In this document: piece after piece, positions 1 to 7,668 of the stretch | Numbering within the stretch: position 1 is the stretch's first letter | How the letters are laid out: the number at the start of each line of letters is the position of its first letter | Assembly: GCA_937139415.1 (NCBI GenBank) | Contig: CAKZPS010000060.1 | Location: 1 to 54,144 of the forward strand | Origin: an uncultured bacterium | Lineage (GTDB): Bacteria > Atribacterota > Atribacteria > Atribacterales > Caldatribacteriaceae | DNA: 54,144 bases | Direction: 5' to 3' | Notes under the pieces: model-generated | The model's input: the letters and a program-made list of their open reading frames with translations, nothing else | The model's database searches: none | What the model was told of the DNA's origin: nothing | Made by a program: the position numbers and the translations under genes

Positions 1-582
1 AATTGTATAACAAACACTGGATGGCGAGGTCTCTTCATTTCTTTATCCTGGAACCCCTACGATAAGTTTACACTAAGATGAGTTCCATACTTATGGAACA
101 CTCAGAGAGCCTCCTTGAGTTCCTTCGGAGCTCTCCCCCGCAAAGCGTCAGGAGATCTCCTCTTATCGCCTCCTTCCTCAGTCAGTACTGAAGATGTTTC
201 TTTGCAGTTTCACGATGGACCCCGCCTCCGAAAAAGAGTGAAAATCATTTTGCACTTGCGTCTTTCCCCTGCAGGGAGGAAAGAGGATTCTTGCAACTTT
301 GGAATCTTGTACGGTAAAGTCATCTCGCCTTGCGCGTTGGGGAAAAAATAACTGCCCCGGGTTCCCTGCGGAACCCGCCGCAACGAAAGAGGAAACGCCT
401 TTCCCTTTGTGAGGAAAAGACCCGGAAATCCTGGGGTAAGAGGAAAACTCATGGAGAACCTCTTGTGATTCCCTTTCGGTTTCCTTCCTCTTTGCACTCA
501 CCCAAAAAGGAGGAGTTTACCGATTTTCCCTTCGAGGGAGCGGAGAAGAGGGAGCAAGAACACTATATCAATCCCCCCTCCT
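1..582. other. Intergenic region without a convincing gene
   Basis: I see no reading frame here with a recognisable protein. The stretch holds several short perfect dyads: GTTCCAT/ATGGAAC at 82-99 with a 4-nt loop, the palindrome AGGAGATCTCCT at 150-161, and GGGTTCC/GGAACCC at 359-376 with a 4-nt loop. The last resembles the core of the hairpin repeats near 50.2 kb (GGGTTCC...GGAATCCC), so this may be a decayed copy of the same dispersed family. It lies downstream of the minus-strand glutamate synthase operon, but I see no clear intrinsic terminator with a T-run. Confidence 0.5.
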
Positions 583-1311
583 TCAATAGGCGTAGATTCT
601 CCCGTAAGGACGAGTGGTGAGAGGAAATAACTTGACAAAATCGGAAGGGCGAAAGGAAGGAAGAGAAAGAGCAAGGTCGTGACTATACTCCTCAAGATAG
701 GCAGAGACCCCCCGCCATTCGTGCTCTTCAAGAGGACTCATCTTCACTCCTGCGCTCACCACTTTCTCACTCACTTCTCCGCGAATGATGATGGTCCCCC
801 CGTGCATTCCCGGGGCAATAAACGATCCGTAGATCGGCTTTTTGCTCCCAAGCCCCAAAATCACGATGAGTCCTCCGGCCATGTACTCTCCTAAAAAATC
901 ACCTGCTTCGCCTCCTACGATAATGACCGGATACTCATCGAGATAAGACTTCATGTGAATACCGACCCGATACCCTACACTCCCTCGAACCCATATTTTC
1001 CCGCCGCGCATAGAGAATCCCACAATATCCCGCGCGTCTCCCTCCACGATGATCTTGCCTCTATTCATAGTGTTCCCTACCCCATCTTGGCCATTCCCTT
1101 TAATGCGAACAGTTGCACCGTTCAAGAAGATACCCACATCGTCACCAGGGGTTCCCTCAATCTCCAAGTATCCTTCCGAAAATGCTCGACCTAAATACCG
1201 CTGTCCATTCACCCCTTGAAGCAATGCCTCACGACAACCATTGCGCCACCATTCTTCTAACCGAGCATTGATCTCACGATAATGCATCCCGCGGCAGTCG
1301 AGAACGTTCAT
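583..1311 (-). CDS. Glutamate synthase GXGXG (alpha-3) domain protein
   Basis: Stand-alone version of the C-terminal beta-helix domain of the large glutamate synthase subunit, also found in tungsten/molybdenum formylmethanofuran dehydrogenases. In glutamate synthase this domain is structural, bridging the amidotransferase and synthase domains. The 242 residues carry repeated G-x-x-G-x-G units from about residue 35 to 175 (for example GDDVGIFLNGA, GNGQDGVGNTMNRG, GGEAGDFLGEYMAGG), the hallmark of the fold. Its ATG overlaps the stop of the upstream FAD gene by 4 nt (ATGA), so it is translationally coupled and is the last gene of the glnA-led operon. The split-gene form is known from archaea and several thermophilic bacteria. 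Confidence 0.85.
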   Translation of the reverse strand: MNVLDCRGMHYREINARLEEWWRNGCREALLQGVNGQRYLGRAFSEGYLEIEGTPGDDVGIFLNGATVRIKGNGQDGVGNTMNRGKIIVEGDARDIVGFSMRGGKIWVRGSVGYRVGIHMKSYLDEYPVIIVGGEAGDFLGEYMAGGLIVILGLGSKKPIYGSFIAPGMHGGTIIIRGEVSEKVVSAGVKMSPLEEHEWRGVSAYLEEYSHDLALSLPSFRPSDFVKLFPLTTRPYGRIYAY

Positions 1312-2582
1312 ACTTCCACTCCGACCCCTTCCACCAAATGTTTCCGGTAATCCTTCGGCAAATTCACAAGACCGAAATTCTTCTCCAAGAGTTTATTCTT
1401 GAAATCACTCACCACGATTCTTTCCCGCATGAGATGGATATAGAGCCCTGCCCTTTCGATCCTTCCCACCATCACCATTCCCACAATCACGTTATTCCGC
1501 AAAACAACCTTGAGGTACTCTTCAGGCTCTCTTTTGACGAGAACCTCTCCTCCCCATTCCTGAGGTGGATTCACGATTCCCGCCGAAACCAAAGCCAAGC
1601 CTCCCAAATCCAAAGAATTCACCGGAAGGCTTCCCGGGTAGGAGGTAACCGCCCCAACCATATTCCAGCCAGCAACTTTTCCCTGGCGTACCGCTTCGGG
1701 CCATATGGCCACTACGTTATATTCTCCGGTGATGAGATTCTTCGTCTCCGCCACGTCACCGGCGGCAAAAATGCCCCGCACGGAGGTTTCCTGAAATTCG
1801 TTGACTACAACGCCCCGACGAATGTTCAACCCCGAATTGCGCAGCCACTCGACGTTTGGCTTCACGCCAATCGCTACCGCCGCCATACCTACCGGGATAA
1901 TTTCTCCACTTCGGAGGAGCACCTCTTCCAAACGATCCCGATCACCGCGAAATTCCTCTACGGTATCCTGGGTAATTACCCTCACCCCGTTTCTGGATAG
2001 TGCTTCCTCCAGGTAGCGCGATCCTTCTTCGTCAAGCATGGTGGGTAAAAGCCGCGAAGAGAGCTCCACCAAGACAATTGGCAGTCCCAAATGGAGGAAC
2101 GCCTCACAGGTCTTGAGTCCGATGAATCCCCCGCCTAAAACGAGAACCCTCTCTACCGGAAAATCGCGCAAGAATTCCTGGATTTTCCGCAAGTCCTCGC
2201 TTCTCGTAAAGGAGAATATTCCCTTTTTGTCCATCCCATGAAGGGAAGGGATAATGGGAACACCTCCCGTAGCGATGAGCGCTCGGTCAAAAGAGATTTG
2301 GGTTCCGTCCTGAAGCCAAGCCACTTTTCTCGAAGTATCTAGGCTTTCTACTCTTTTCCCCCACAAGATGTCTACATGACTCTCATCAACAATAGTTTCT
2401 CGATAGGTAATGTCTTTGGCCTTCTTTCCTAAAGAATAGGTGATGAGCGGACGAGAGTAAAATTCCTCTTCACTCACCACTACTATCTTTTTCTTGGCGT
2501 CTCTGCTCCGAATCGCCCGCGCTCCCCATCGACCGGCCACGGAAAAACCGACCACAAGATACGGCGCATGGATTCTATTCAT
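1308..2582 (-). CDS. FAD-dependent NAD(P)H oxidoreductase, glutamate synthase-associated
   Basis: A 424-residue pyridine nucleotide-disulfide oxidoreductase-type flavoprotein (NADH oxidase/rubredoxin reductase-like). There is an N-terminal FAD-binding Rossmann segment (VVGFSVAGRWGARAIR), a second dinucleotide fold around residues 145-175 (VLVLGGGFIGLKTCEAF) for NAD(P)H, and the FAD motif GIFAAGDVAET near residue 270. No redox-active CxxC pair is visible, which argues against a disulfide reductase. It sits between the ferredoxin gene (8-nt overlap) and the GXGXG gene (4-nt overlap), so it probably feeds electrons from NAD(P)H through the neighbouring ferredoxin to the FMN/Fe-S synthase subunit. 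The electron donor is inferred, not shown. Confidence 0.8.
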   Translation of the reverse strand: MNRIHAPYLVVGFSVAGRWGARAIRSRDAKKKIVVVSEEEFYSRPLITYSLGKKAKDITYRETIVDESHVDILWGKRVESLDTSRKVAWLQDGTQISFDRALIATGGVPIIPSLHGMDKKGIFSFTRSEDLRKIQEFLRDFPVERVLVLGGGFIGLKTCEAFLHLGLPIVLVELSSRLLPTMLDEEGSRYLEEALSRNGVRVITQDTVEEFRGDRDRLEEVLLRSGEIIPVGMAAVAIGVKPNVEWLRNSGLNIRRGVVVNEFQETSVRGIFAAGDVAETKNLITGEYNVVAIWPEAVRQGKVAGWNMVGAVTSYPGSLPVNSLDLGGLALVSAGIVNPPQEWGGEVLVKREPEEYLKVVLRNNVIVGMVMVGRIERAGLYIHLMRERIVVSDFKNKLLEKNFGLVNLPKDYRKHLVEGVGVEV

Positions 2583-3021
2583 AGGTCAACGCCTCGTTGG
2601 GACAGTTTTTGACGCAAGGAGGGATTTCTTCTTTTCCGGCACATACATCACACTTACTCACGGTGGTTTTTCCCTTTTCTTTCCTCTCCACCACCCCAAA
2701 AGGGCAGCTCATCACACACATCCAGCAACCCACACAGAGATCTTCGTCGCACAATACTACCCCCGTTGCTTCGTCCCGATGCATCGCTCCAGTGAGACAG
2801 TTCTCCACACAGGGAGCCTCATCACAATGCCGGCACTGCAGGGCAAAAGAAGTATACCCTTCTTCTTCCACCCGAACTCGAGGGAGAGGGCGTTCACTCT
2901 CTTTGCGAAAAGCTTTGATGATTTTTCCGGAAGCAGAATGTTTCACCATGCAGATGATTTCACAGAGCCGACAGCCGATGCAGTACTCTTCATGAATCCG
3001 GATTCGTTTCACCACTACCAC
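2575..3021 (-). CDS. Four-cluster 4Fe-4S ferredoxin subunit (HycB/DmsB-like)
   Basis: A 148-residue polyferredoxin with four Cys-rich motifs: CIGCRLCEIIC near the N terminus, CRHCDEAPCVENC mid-protein, CVGCWMCVMSC, and CDVCAGKEEIPPCVKNC at the end. This arrangement is typical of the electron-transfer subunits of molybdoenzymes and hydrogenases (HycB, CooF, DmsB) and should bind four [4Fe-4S] clusters. Its start overlaps the upstream synthase gene by 7 nt and its end overlaps the downstream flavoprotein by 8 nt. The likely role is an electron wire between the flavoprotein and the glutamate synthase core. Cytoplasmic, with no signal peptide. Confidence 0.85.
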   Translation of the reverse strand: MVVVKRIRIHEEYCIGCRLCEIICMVKHSASGKIIKAFRKESERPLPRVRVEEEGYTSFALQCRHCDEAPCVENCLTGAMHRDEATGVVLCDEDLCVGCWMCVMSCPFGVVERKEKGKTTVSKCDVCAGKEEIPPCVKNCPNEALTYE

Positions 3022-4535
3022 CCCTCTCCGGCCATTTTCACTCCCAAGACCTGTGCCTCTTCTTTGGTGAGACCTACCGCTCGAAGCTGTTCACGATTCC
3101 CTCGTAAGCTCTCAATAGCATTGATACCCATGCCACCGAGAATTTCTTTAATTTCCAAGGACCAAGCCCGCAAGAGATTCACCAATCTCCGTTTCCCCAT
3201 TTGGGGGTTCAAACGTTTGGTGAGATACGGGTCTTGCGTGGCAATACCCCAATTGCACTTTCCGGTGTAACACTTCTGACACAAGTGGCATCCTAAAGCC
3301 AAAAGCGCCGAAGTTCCGATATACACGGCGTCAGCACCCAAGGCAATGGCTTTCACCACGTCACTGCTCGAGCGAATACCACCGGCGATGACAATCGAAG
3401 CGCGATGCCGAATCCCTTCTTTGCGTAAACGCTCGTCAACTTGAGCCAGAGCAAGCTCAATAGGAATACCGACGTTATCCCGAATCACCTGCGGTGCCGC
3501 ACCCGTTCCTCCTCGAATCCCGTCAATGGCAACGATATCTGCTCCCGCCCGTACTGCTCCTGAGGCAATTGCCGCCACATTATGGACGGCGGCAATCTTT
3601 ACCGAAATCGGCTTCTCGTAGCGGGTTGCTTCTTTCAAGGCAAAGACAAGACGCTCCAGGTCTTCGATGGAATAGATATCATGGTGCGGAGCAGGAGAGA
3701 TGGCATCGCTCCCCACGGGAATGCGCCGGGTGCGAGAGATTTCCGGAGACACCTTTTCCCCCGGTAAATGCCCTCCGATACCGGGTTTTGCCCCTTGTCC
3801 GATCTTAATTTCCACCGCCGCCGCCACCTCGAGGTACTCCGGGGTCACCCCAAAACGTCCCGAAGCCACCTGAACAATGATCCAATCTCCCAAGGGATAG
3901 AAACCGGGATGCAATCCTCCCTCACCACTATTACAAAATGTTCCTATCTCTTTTGCCGCTTCAACAAGGGAACGAAAGGCATTATAGCTAATCGAACCAT
4001 AGGACATTGCGGAAAAGAGAACGGGAATGCTGAGCTCCAATTGAGGGGCTAAGCGAGTCTTGAGACCAGCAAATTCCTCACTCCAAGCCACTTCTAAAAA
4101 CGGTTCCTTTTTCCCTAAAAAGGTGCGAATCTCAATCGGTTCACGCAAGGGATCAATAGAGGGATTGGTGACTTGGCTGGCATTGAGGAGTAAATGGTCC
4201 CAATAAATAGGATAGGGCTTATCACAACCCATCCCGGTGAGCAAAACTCCGCCGGTCTCCGCCTGTTTATAGAGATTACGGATCGAGGCTACATCCCAAT
4301 TAGCATTAGGACGAAATCCGATCTCTCTCTTTCTGATCTCTAAAGCCCCGGTCGGGCAGAGAGTCACGCACCGTTGACATCCCACACAGTGTTCTTCGGC
4401 GCTGTATACCGTGTCATCCTCAGGATCATAGCTATGGACCTCATTGGCACACTGTCGAACACAAACTTGACAGGAAATACACCTCTCTGCATCCCGTTCA
4501 ATTTTAAACTCGGGGAAAAGCAAACTCTTGGCCAT
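3015..4535 (-). CDS. Glutamate synthase, FMN/Fe-S synthase domain (GltB2 type)
   Basis: Catalytic core converting 2-oxoglutarate plus ammonia and electrons to glutamate. The 506 residues start with two ferredoxin-like [4Fe-4S] motifs (CISCQVCVRQC and CVGCQRCVTLC, residues about 18-65), an N-terminal extension typical of the archaeal-type enzyme. The FMN-binding TIM barrel follows (ISPAPHHDIYSIEDL, then ADIVAIDGIRGGTGAAP), and a further Cys cluster, CHLCQKCYTGKC near residue 415, matches the 3Fe-4S site of glutamate synthases. The gene overlaps the amidotransferase gene upstream by 32 nt and the ferredoxin downstream by 7 nt. The amidotransferase domain, normally fused in bacterial GltB, is encoded separately. 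Confidence 0.9.
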   Translation of the reverse strand: MAKSLLFPEFKIERDAERCISCQVCVRQCANEVHSYDPEDDTVYSAEEHCVGCQRCVTLCPTGALEIRKREIGFRPNANWDVASIRNLYKQAETGGVLLTGMGCDKPYPIYWDHLLLNASQVTNPSIDPLREPIEIRTFLGKKEPFLEVAWSEEFAGLKTRLAPQLELSIPVLFSAMSYGSISYNAFRSLVEAAKEIGTFCNSGEGGLHPGFYPLGDWIIVQVASGRFGVTPEYLEVAAAVEIKIGQGAKPGIGGHLPGEKVSPEISRTRRIPVGSDAISPAPHHDIYSIEDLERLVFALKEATRYEKPISVKIAAVHNVAAIASGAVRAGADIVAIDGIRGGTGAAPQVIRDNVGIPIELALAQVDERLRKEGIRHRASIVIAGGIRSSSDVVKAIALGADAVYIGTSALLALGCHLCQKCYTGKCNWGIATQDPYLTKRLNPQMGKRRLVNLLRAWSLEIKEILGGMGINAIESLRGNREQLRAVGLTKEEAQVLGVKMAGEGW

Positions 4536-5604
4536 GACAAATACCCTCTTTCAGTCGCCCAATCATTACTTCTCCGGCATGAAGAGCTTTCACTACATCC
4601 AAAGATGGAGCAATTGCACGTATGGCGCTCTCTTCACTGGCGAGATAGAAGGTGTCTCCACTCCATCCGGCGACCATAGGACGCAACTTAATCCGATCCA
4701 CCAACCCAAACATACCCCCTTCAAAACCCACAATGATGCTAAAGGGACCGTTGAGCAAAGCACCGCCATAGGTAATACGCAAGGCCCGGTAAAAACTTTT
4801 CTGGGGTTCGTTCATCTCTTCAATCTGGGACCAAAAAGGTCCGGCAAGAATCGCGCCCAAAAAAGAAGGATCAACGCGATGACGTCGCAACAAGAGATCG
4901 ACAAGATAGGCAATAACCTCGGTATCGGTTTGCAGAGTACAGAGATATCCAAAGTTTTCCAAATATCGGCGATTCACCCCATACGAAGAGAGTTCACCAT
5001 TATGAACTACCGAGAATTGCAACAAATTAAAGGGGTGAGCACCTCCCCACCAACCGACACTATTGGTGGGGAAACGCCCATGAGCAATCCAACAATACCC
5101 TTCATATTCTTCAATGCGGAAAAATCTCCCAATGTCTTCAGGATACCCCACCCCCTTGAACACCCCCATATTCTTCCCGCTCGAAACCACATACGCTCCT
5201 TCAATCATGGCGTTAATGGTCATCACTAAACGGACCACCACATCTTCCTCATTGTCTCTTGTCCTCTTGGGATACAGGAAGTATCGGAAAAAGAAGGGAT
5301 GATCGGTGATGGTGGAGTTCTCCCAGATCGGGATACTCTCCTCTTGTTCGATGGTGAAATCCTTCTGGAGTAACTCTTCAACCTCCGATCGGGCAGAGAG
5401 ATCGTCATACAATACATGGAAAGCATAGAGTTCGGCGAATTGAGGGTAAATACCGTACCCTGCAAAACCACCACCCAATCCGTTGGAACGCTCATGCATC
5501 ACTTCCATGGATCGGATGATCACCTCTCCCGAGACTCGCCTTCCATCCTGATGCAAAATGCCTGCAACCGCACACCCAGAAGGAATTCTCACCTTTTCTC
5601 TCAT
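4504..5604 (-). CDS. Glutamine amidotransferase class II, glutamate synthase GATase subunit (GltB1 type)
   Basis: Hydrolyses glutamine to supply ammonia to the synthase subunit. The 366 residues show class II (Ntn) amidotransferase features: a candidate nucleophile Cys at residue 11 (IPSGCAVAGIL), WIAHGRFPTNSVGWWGGAHPF mid-protein and the HNGELSSYG motif. The Cys is preceded by about ten residues, so activity would need removal of a short propeptide, as in long-form glutamate synthases and some purine amidotransferases, or an unrecognised internal start. It follows glnA by 17 nt, putting glutamine production and consumption in one operon. A stand-alone asparagine synthase is less likely given the neighbours. 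Confidence 0.85.
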   Translation of the reverse strand: MREKVRIPSGCAVAGILHQDGRRVSGEVIIRSMEVMHERSNGLGGGFAGYGIYPQFAELYAFHVLYDDLSARSEVEELLQKDFTIEQEESIPIWENSTITDHPFFFRYFLYPKRTRDNEEDVVVRLVMTINAMIEGAYVVSSGKNMGVFKGVGYPEDIGRFFRIEEYEGYCWIAHGRFPTNSVGWWGGAHPFNLLQFSVVHNGELSSYGVNRRYLENFGYLCTLQTDTEVIAYLVDLLLRRHRVDPSFLGAILAGPFWSQIEEMNEPQKSFYRALRITYGGALLNGPFSIIVGFEGGMFGLVDRIKLRPMVAGWSGDTFYLASEESAIRAIAPSLDVVKALHAGEVMIGRLKEGICHGQEFAFPRV

Positions 5605-5621
5605 TGTGGTTCTCTTCCTCC

Positions 5622-6956
5622 TCAGAGTATCGGTAAGTATCGTTCGATTTCGTAAGGATGAACCACCAATCGATATTCATCCCACTCAACCATCTTGCTC
5701 TTGATGAAATATTCGAAAATATGGTCACCCAGGGCCTTTTTCACGATTGAGCTCTCTCGAGCGCAATCAATGGCTTCTTTAAGACTCCCCGGTAAAGAAG
5801 CGATCCCAAGTTTTTCTCGTTCCCATTCCTGCATATGATATACATCTCTTTCCACCGGCTCAGGAAGTTCGTAATTACCCTCGATTCCCGCCATTCCCGC
5901 CGCCAACATAACCGAAAAAGCCAAATAGGGGTTGCAGGCCGGATCGGGATTCCGAACCTCGATACGGGTGGCTTTCTCTTTTCCTGGCTTATACATGGGT
6001 ACCCGTACCAAAGCAGAACGATTCCGCCGTGCCCAACAAATATATACCGGTGCTTCATATCCGGGCACTAAACGCTTATAGGAATTGACCCACTGATTGG
6101 TGACGAGAGCAATTTCCCGGGCGTGACGGAGGATTCCGGCAATATACTTCTTGGCGATATCAGAGAGATAATAAGGGTCATTGGCGTCAAAAAAGGCGTT
6201 CTGCTCTCCCCGGAAAAGAGACTGATGGGTATGCATCCCCGAACCATTAATTCCCATAATCGGTTTGGGCATGAAAGTAGCATACACACCGTGTTTCTGG
6301 GCAATTTCCTTCACCACAATGCGATAGGTCATGACCTGATCAGCCATGGTTAAAGCATCTGCATAGCGAAGGTCAATCTCGTGCTGAGAGTATGCCACCT
6401 CATGGTGACTATATTCCACCCGAATACCCATTTCCTCGAGGGTACGGATAGTATCCCTACGGAGATCCGAGGCGGCATCGAGAGTGGTAAGGTCGAAATA
6501 ACCTCCTCTATCCAAGGGAATCGGTTCATTCTCACTCTTAAAGTAGAAAAATTCCAACTCGGGGCCGACGTAAAAAGAGAAACCCTTTTCCTTTAACTTC
6601 TCGAGGTTAATCCGGAGAATATACCGTGAGTCACCGGCAAAAGGTGTACCATCAGGGTTGAGAATGTCACAAAACATGCGACCTACTTTCTCTACGCCTT
6701 CTCGCCAAGGGAGTAACTGAAAGGTACAGGGATCCGGCATAGCGATCATATCACTTTCATCGATGCGAGCAAAACCCTTGATCGAAGAACCATCAAAACC
6801 CATACCTTCATTGAGTGCCATCTCGAGTTCTTCTACGGGTATCGCAAAACTCTTGAGACTCCCCAGGACATCAGTAAACCACAAACGAATGAATTTCACC
6901 TTATTTTCCTTGCAGAAGGCAATGACCTCTTCTTTACTCCGTAAGTTGCAGGGCAT
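5622..6956 (-). CDS. glnA: Glutamine synthetase type I
   Basis: ATP-dependent synthesis of glutamine from glutamate and ammonium. The 444-residue length is that of GSI-alpha enzymes. Visible signatures include WFTDVLGSLKSFAIP near the N terminus, the GMGFDGSSIKGF segment (about residues 51-62), the NGSGMHTHQSLF metal/ATP region (about 245) and RRNRSALVRVP (about 315). I do not see the extra insertion and adenylylation segment of GSI-beta enzymes, so feedback inhibition or repressor-type control would be expected instead. First gene of the operon. Its leader holds a strong intrinsic terminator behind a near-consensus promoter, which suggests control by attenuation. Confidence 0.95.
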   Translation of the reverse strand: MPCNLRSKEEVIAFCKENKVKFIRLWFTDVLGSLKSFAIPVEELEMALNEGMGFDGSSIKGFARIDESDMIAMPDPCTFQLLPWREGVEKVGRMFCDILNPDGTPFAGDSRYILRINLEKLKEKGFSFYVGPELEFFYFKSENEPIPLDRGGYFDLTTLDAASDLRRDTIRTLEEMGIRVEYSHHEVAYSQHEIDLRYADALTMADQVMTYRIVVKEIAQKHGVYATFMPKPIMGINGSGMHTHQSLFRGEQNAFFDANDPYYLSDIAKKYIAGILRHAREIALVTNQWVNSYKRLVPGYEAPVYICWARRNRSALVRVPMYKPGKEKATRIEVRNPDPACNPYLAFSVMLAAGMAGIEGNYELPEPVERDVYHMQEWEREKLGIASLPGSLKEAIDCARESSIVKKALGDHIFEYFIKSKMVEWDEYRLVVHPYEIERYLPIL

Positions 6957-6974
6957 TCTCTCAACCTCCCCGGC

Positions 6975-7020
6975 AAAAAATAAAGGCGCTCAATCTCCTT
7001 CTTTGGAGATTAAGCGCCTT
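6975..7020 (-). promoter_or_regulatory. Intrinsic terminator/attenuator in the glnA leader
   Basis: On the minus strand AAGGCGCTTAATCTCC, a 6-nt loop, and GGAGATTGAGCGCCTT form a 16-bp stem with one G-U pair, directly followed by TATTTTTT. It lies between the glnA promoter and the glnA ribosome site (GGGGAGG), so transcripts must read through a full rho-independent terminator to express the operon. Just upstream, AAGCCTT at 7023-7029 can pair with AAGGCGCTT of the left terminator arm (one bulge), a possible antiterminator. A separate small hairpin TTTCAC/GTGAAA lies at the start of the leader (about 7057-7071). I cannot match the leader to a named riboswitch class. Confidence 0.75.
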
Positions 7021-7079
7021 CAAAGGCTTAATGTTCGCCCGTCTTTAGGCTCTCTTTTCACAAGGTGAAAGTATCAAGT

Positions 7080-7109
7080 ATTATAATTGCTCCTCCGCAA
7101 ATCTGTCAA
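7080..7109 (-). promoter_or_regulatory. Sigma-70-type promoter for the glnA operon
   Basis: On the minus strand TTGACA (7109-7104) is followed after 18 nt by TATAAT (7085-7080): both hexamers match consensus exactly. It drives a leader of roughly 110 nt that contains the terminator hairpin. A promoter this strong combined with a leader terminator fits attenuation control. Confidence 0.8.
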
Positions 7110-7155
7110 GGTTTTCTCCTCCTCTTCTCCCAAAAAAAATTTTCCCCCTCACCAC

Positions 7156-7208
7156 TTGCCAGAATCCCCCCTCAAACCTATAATTGATTAAAATTACTAC
7201 TTTAGTAA
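7156..7208 (+). promoter_or_regulatory. rrf2-nifS-nifU-hydE promoter with overlapping dyad operator
   Basis: TTGCCA (7156-7161), a 17-nt spacer and TATAAT (7179-7184) make a good promoter. A perfect dyad TTACTA-CTT-TAGTAA sits at 7194-7208, over the expected transcription start and about 16 nt before the GTG of the regulator gene. Rrf2-family regulators commonly repress their own operon from such a site, so this is a likely autoregulatory operator. The binding is inferred. Confidence 0.7.
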
Positions 7209-7224
7209 ACTTATAAGGGAGATT

Positions 7225-7668
7225 GTGAAGGAAACAGTGAAAATTTCAACCCGTCTACGGTATGGTTTACGACTCCTCGTAGATTTAGCCATTTACTCTC
7301 AGGGCTACCCCCTAAAACTGAAAGACGTTTCTCGCCGACAGCACATCTCCCTCCCTTATCTCCGCCAATTAGCCCTTCTCCTTGAGGCTTCCGGGATGAT
7401 CCGTAGCCTCCGGGGTAACAAAGGGGGGTATCTTCTGGGTCGCCCACCCGAGAAAATTTCCCTCCTCGAAGTAGCCACCATCCTCGAAGGACCACTCCAT
7501 CTTGTAGAGTGTGCCGATAACCCCAACCACTGCCAACGATCGTCACAGTGTATGACTCGTGAATTATGGTATGAACTTACCTCCCAAATTCGTCAAGTCT
7601 TGGCTGGGAAAACTTTGTCTGACTTCATCCCTAAAGAAGGTGAAAGAAATGATTTACCTCGATTGTAA
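7225..7668 (+). CDS. Rrf2-family transcriptional regulator, IscR-like
   Basis: A 147-residue Rrf2 protein with an N-terminal winged helix-turn-helix (LRYGLRLLVDLA, then ISLPYLRQLALLLEASGMIRSLRGNKGGYLL) and three Cys residues, C96, C103 and C109, spaced like the [2Fe-2S] ligands of IscR. It therefore probably senses Fe-S cluster status. GTG start at 7225 with AAGGGA five nt upstream. The end overlaps nifS by 20 nt, so regulator and cysteine desulfurase are translationally coupled. A dyad over its own start site suggests autoregulation. Confidence 0.9.
   Translation: MKETVKISTRLRYGLRLLVDLAIYSQGYPLKLKDVSRRQHISLPYLRQLALLLEASGMIRSLRGNKGGYLLGRPPEKISLLEVATILEGPLHLVECADNPNHCQRSSQCMTRELWYELTSQIRQVLAGKTLSDFIPKEGERNDLPRL

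Noticed and set aside
178-501. Long minus-strand open frames in the first 600 bp
   Set aside because: Overlapping frames of low-complexity, Arg/Ser-rich text with no family resemblance, no ribosome site and several DNA palindromes inside; more likely decayed repeat sequence.
6975-7075. Glutamine riboswitch (glnA RNA / Downstream-peptide) in the glnA leader
   Set aside because: Short GACGG and GAAGG blocks are present, but the ordered CGTTCA...GGACGGAAGTAGG elements are not, so I only call an unclassified attenuator.
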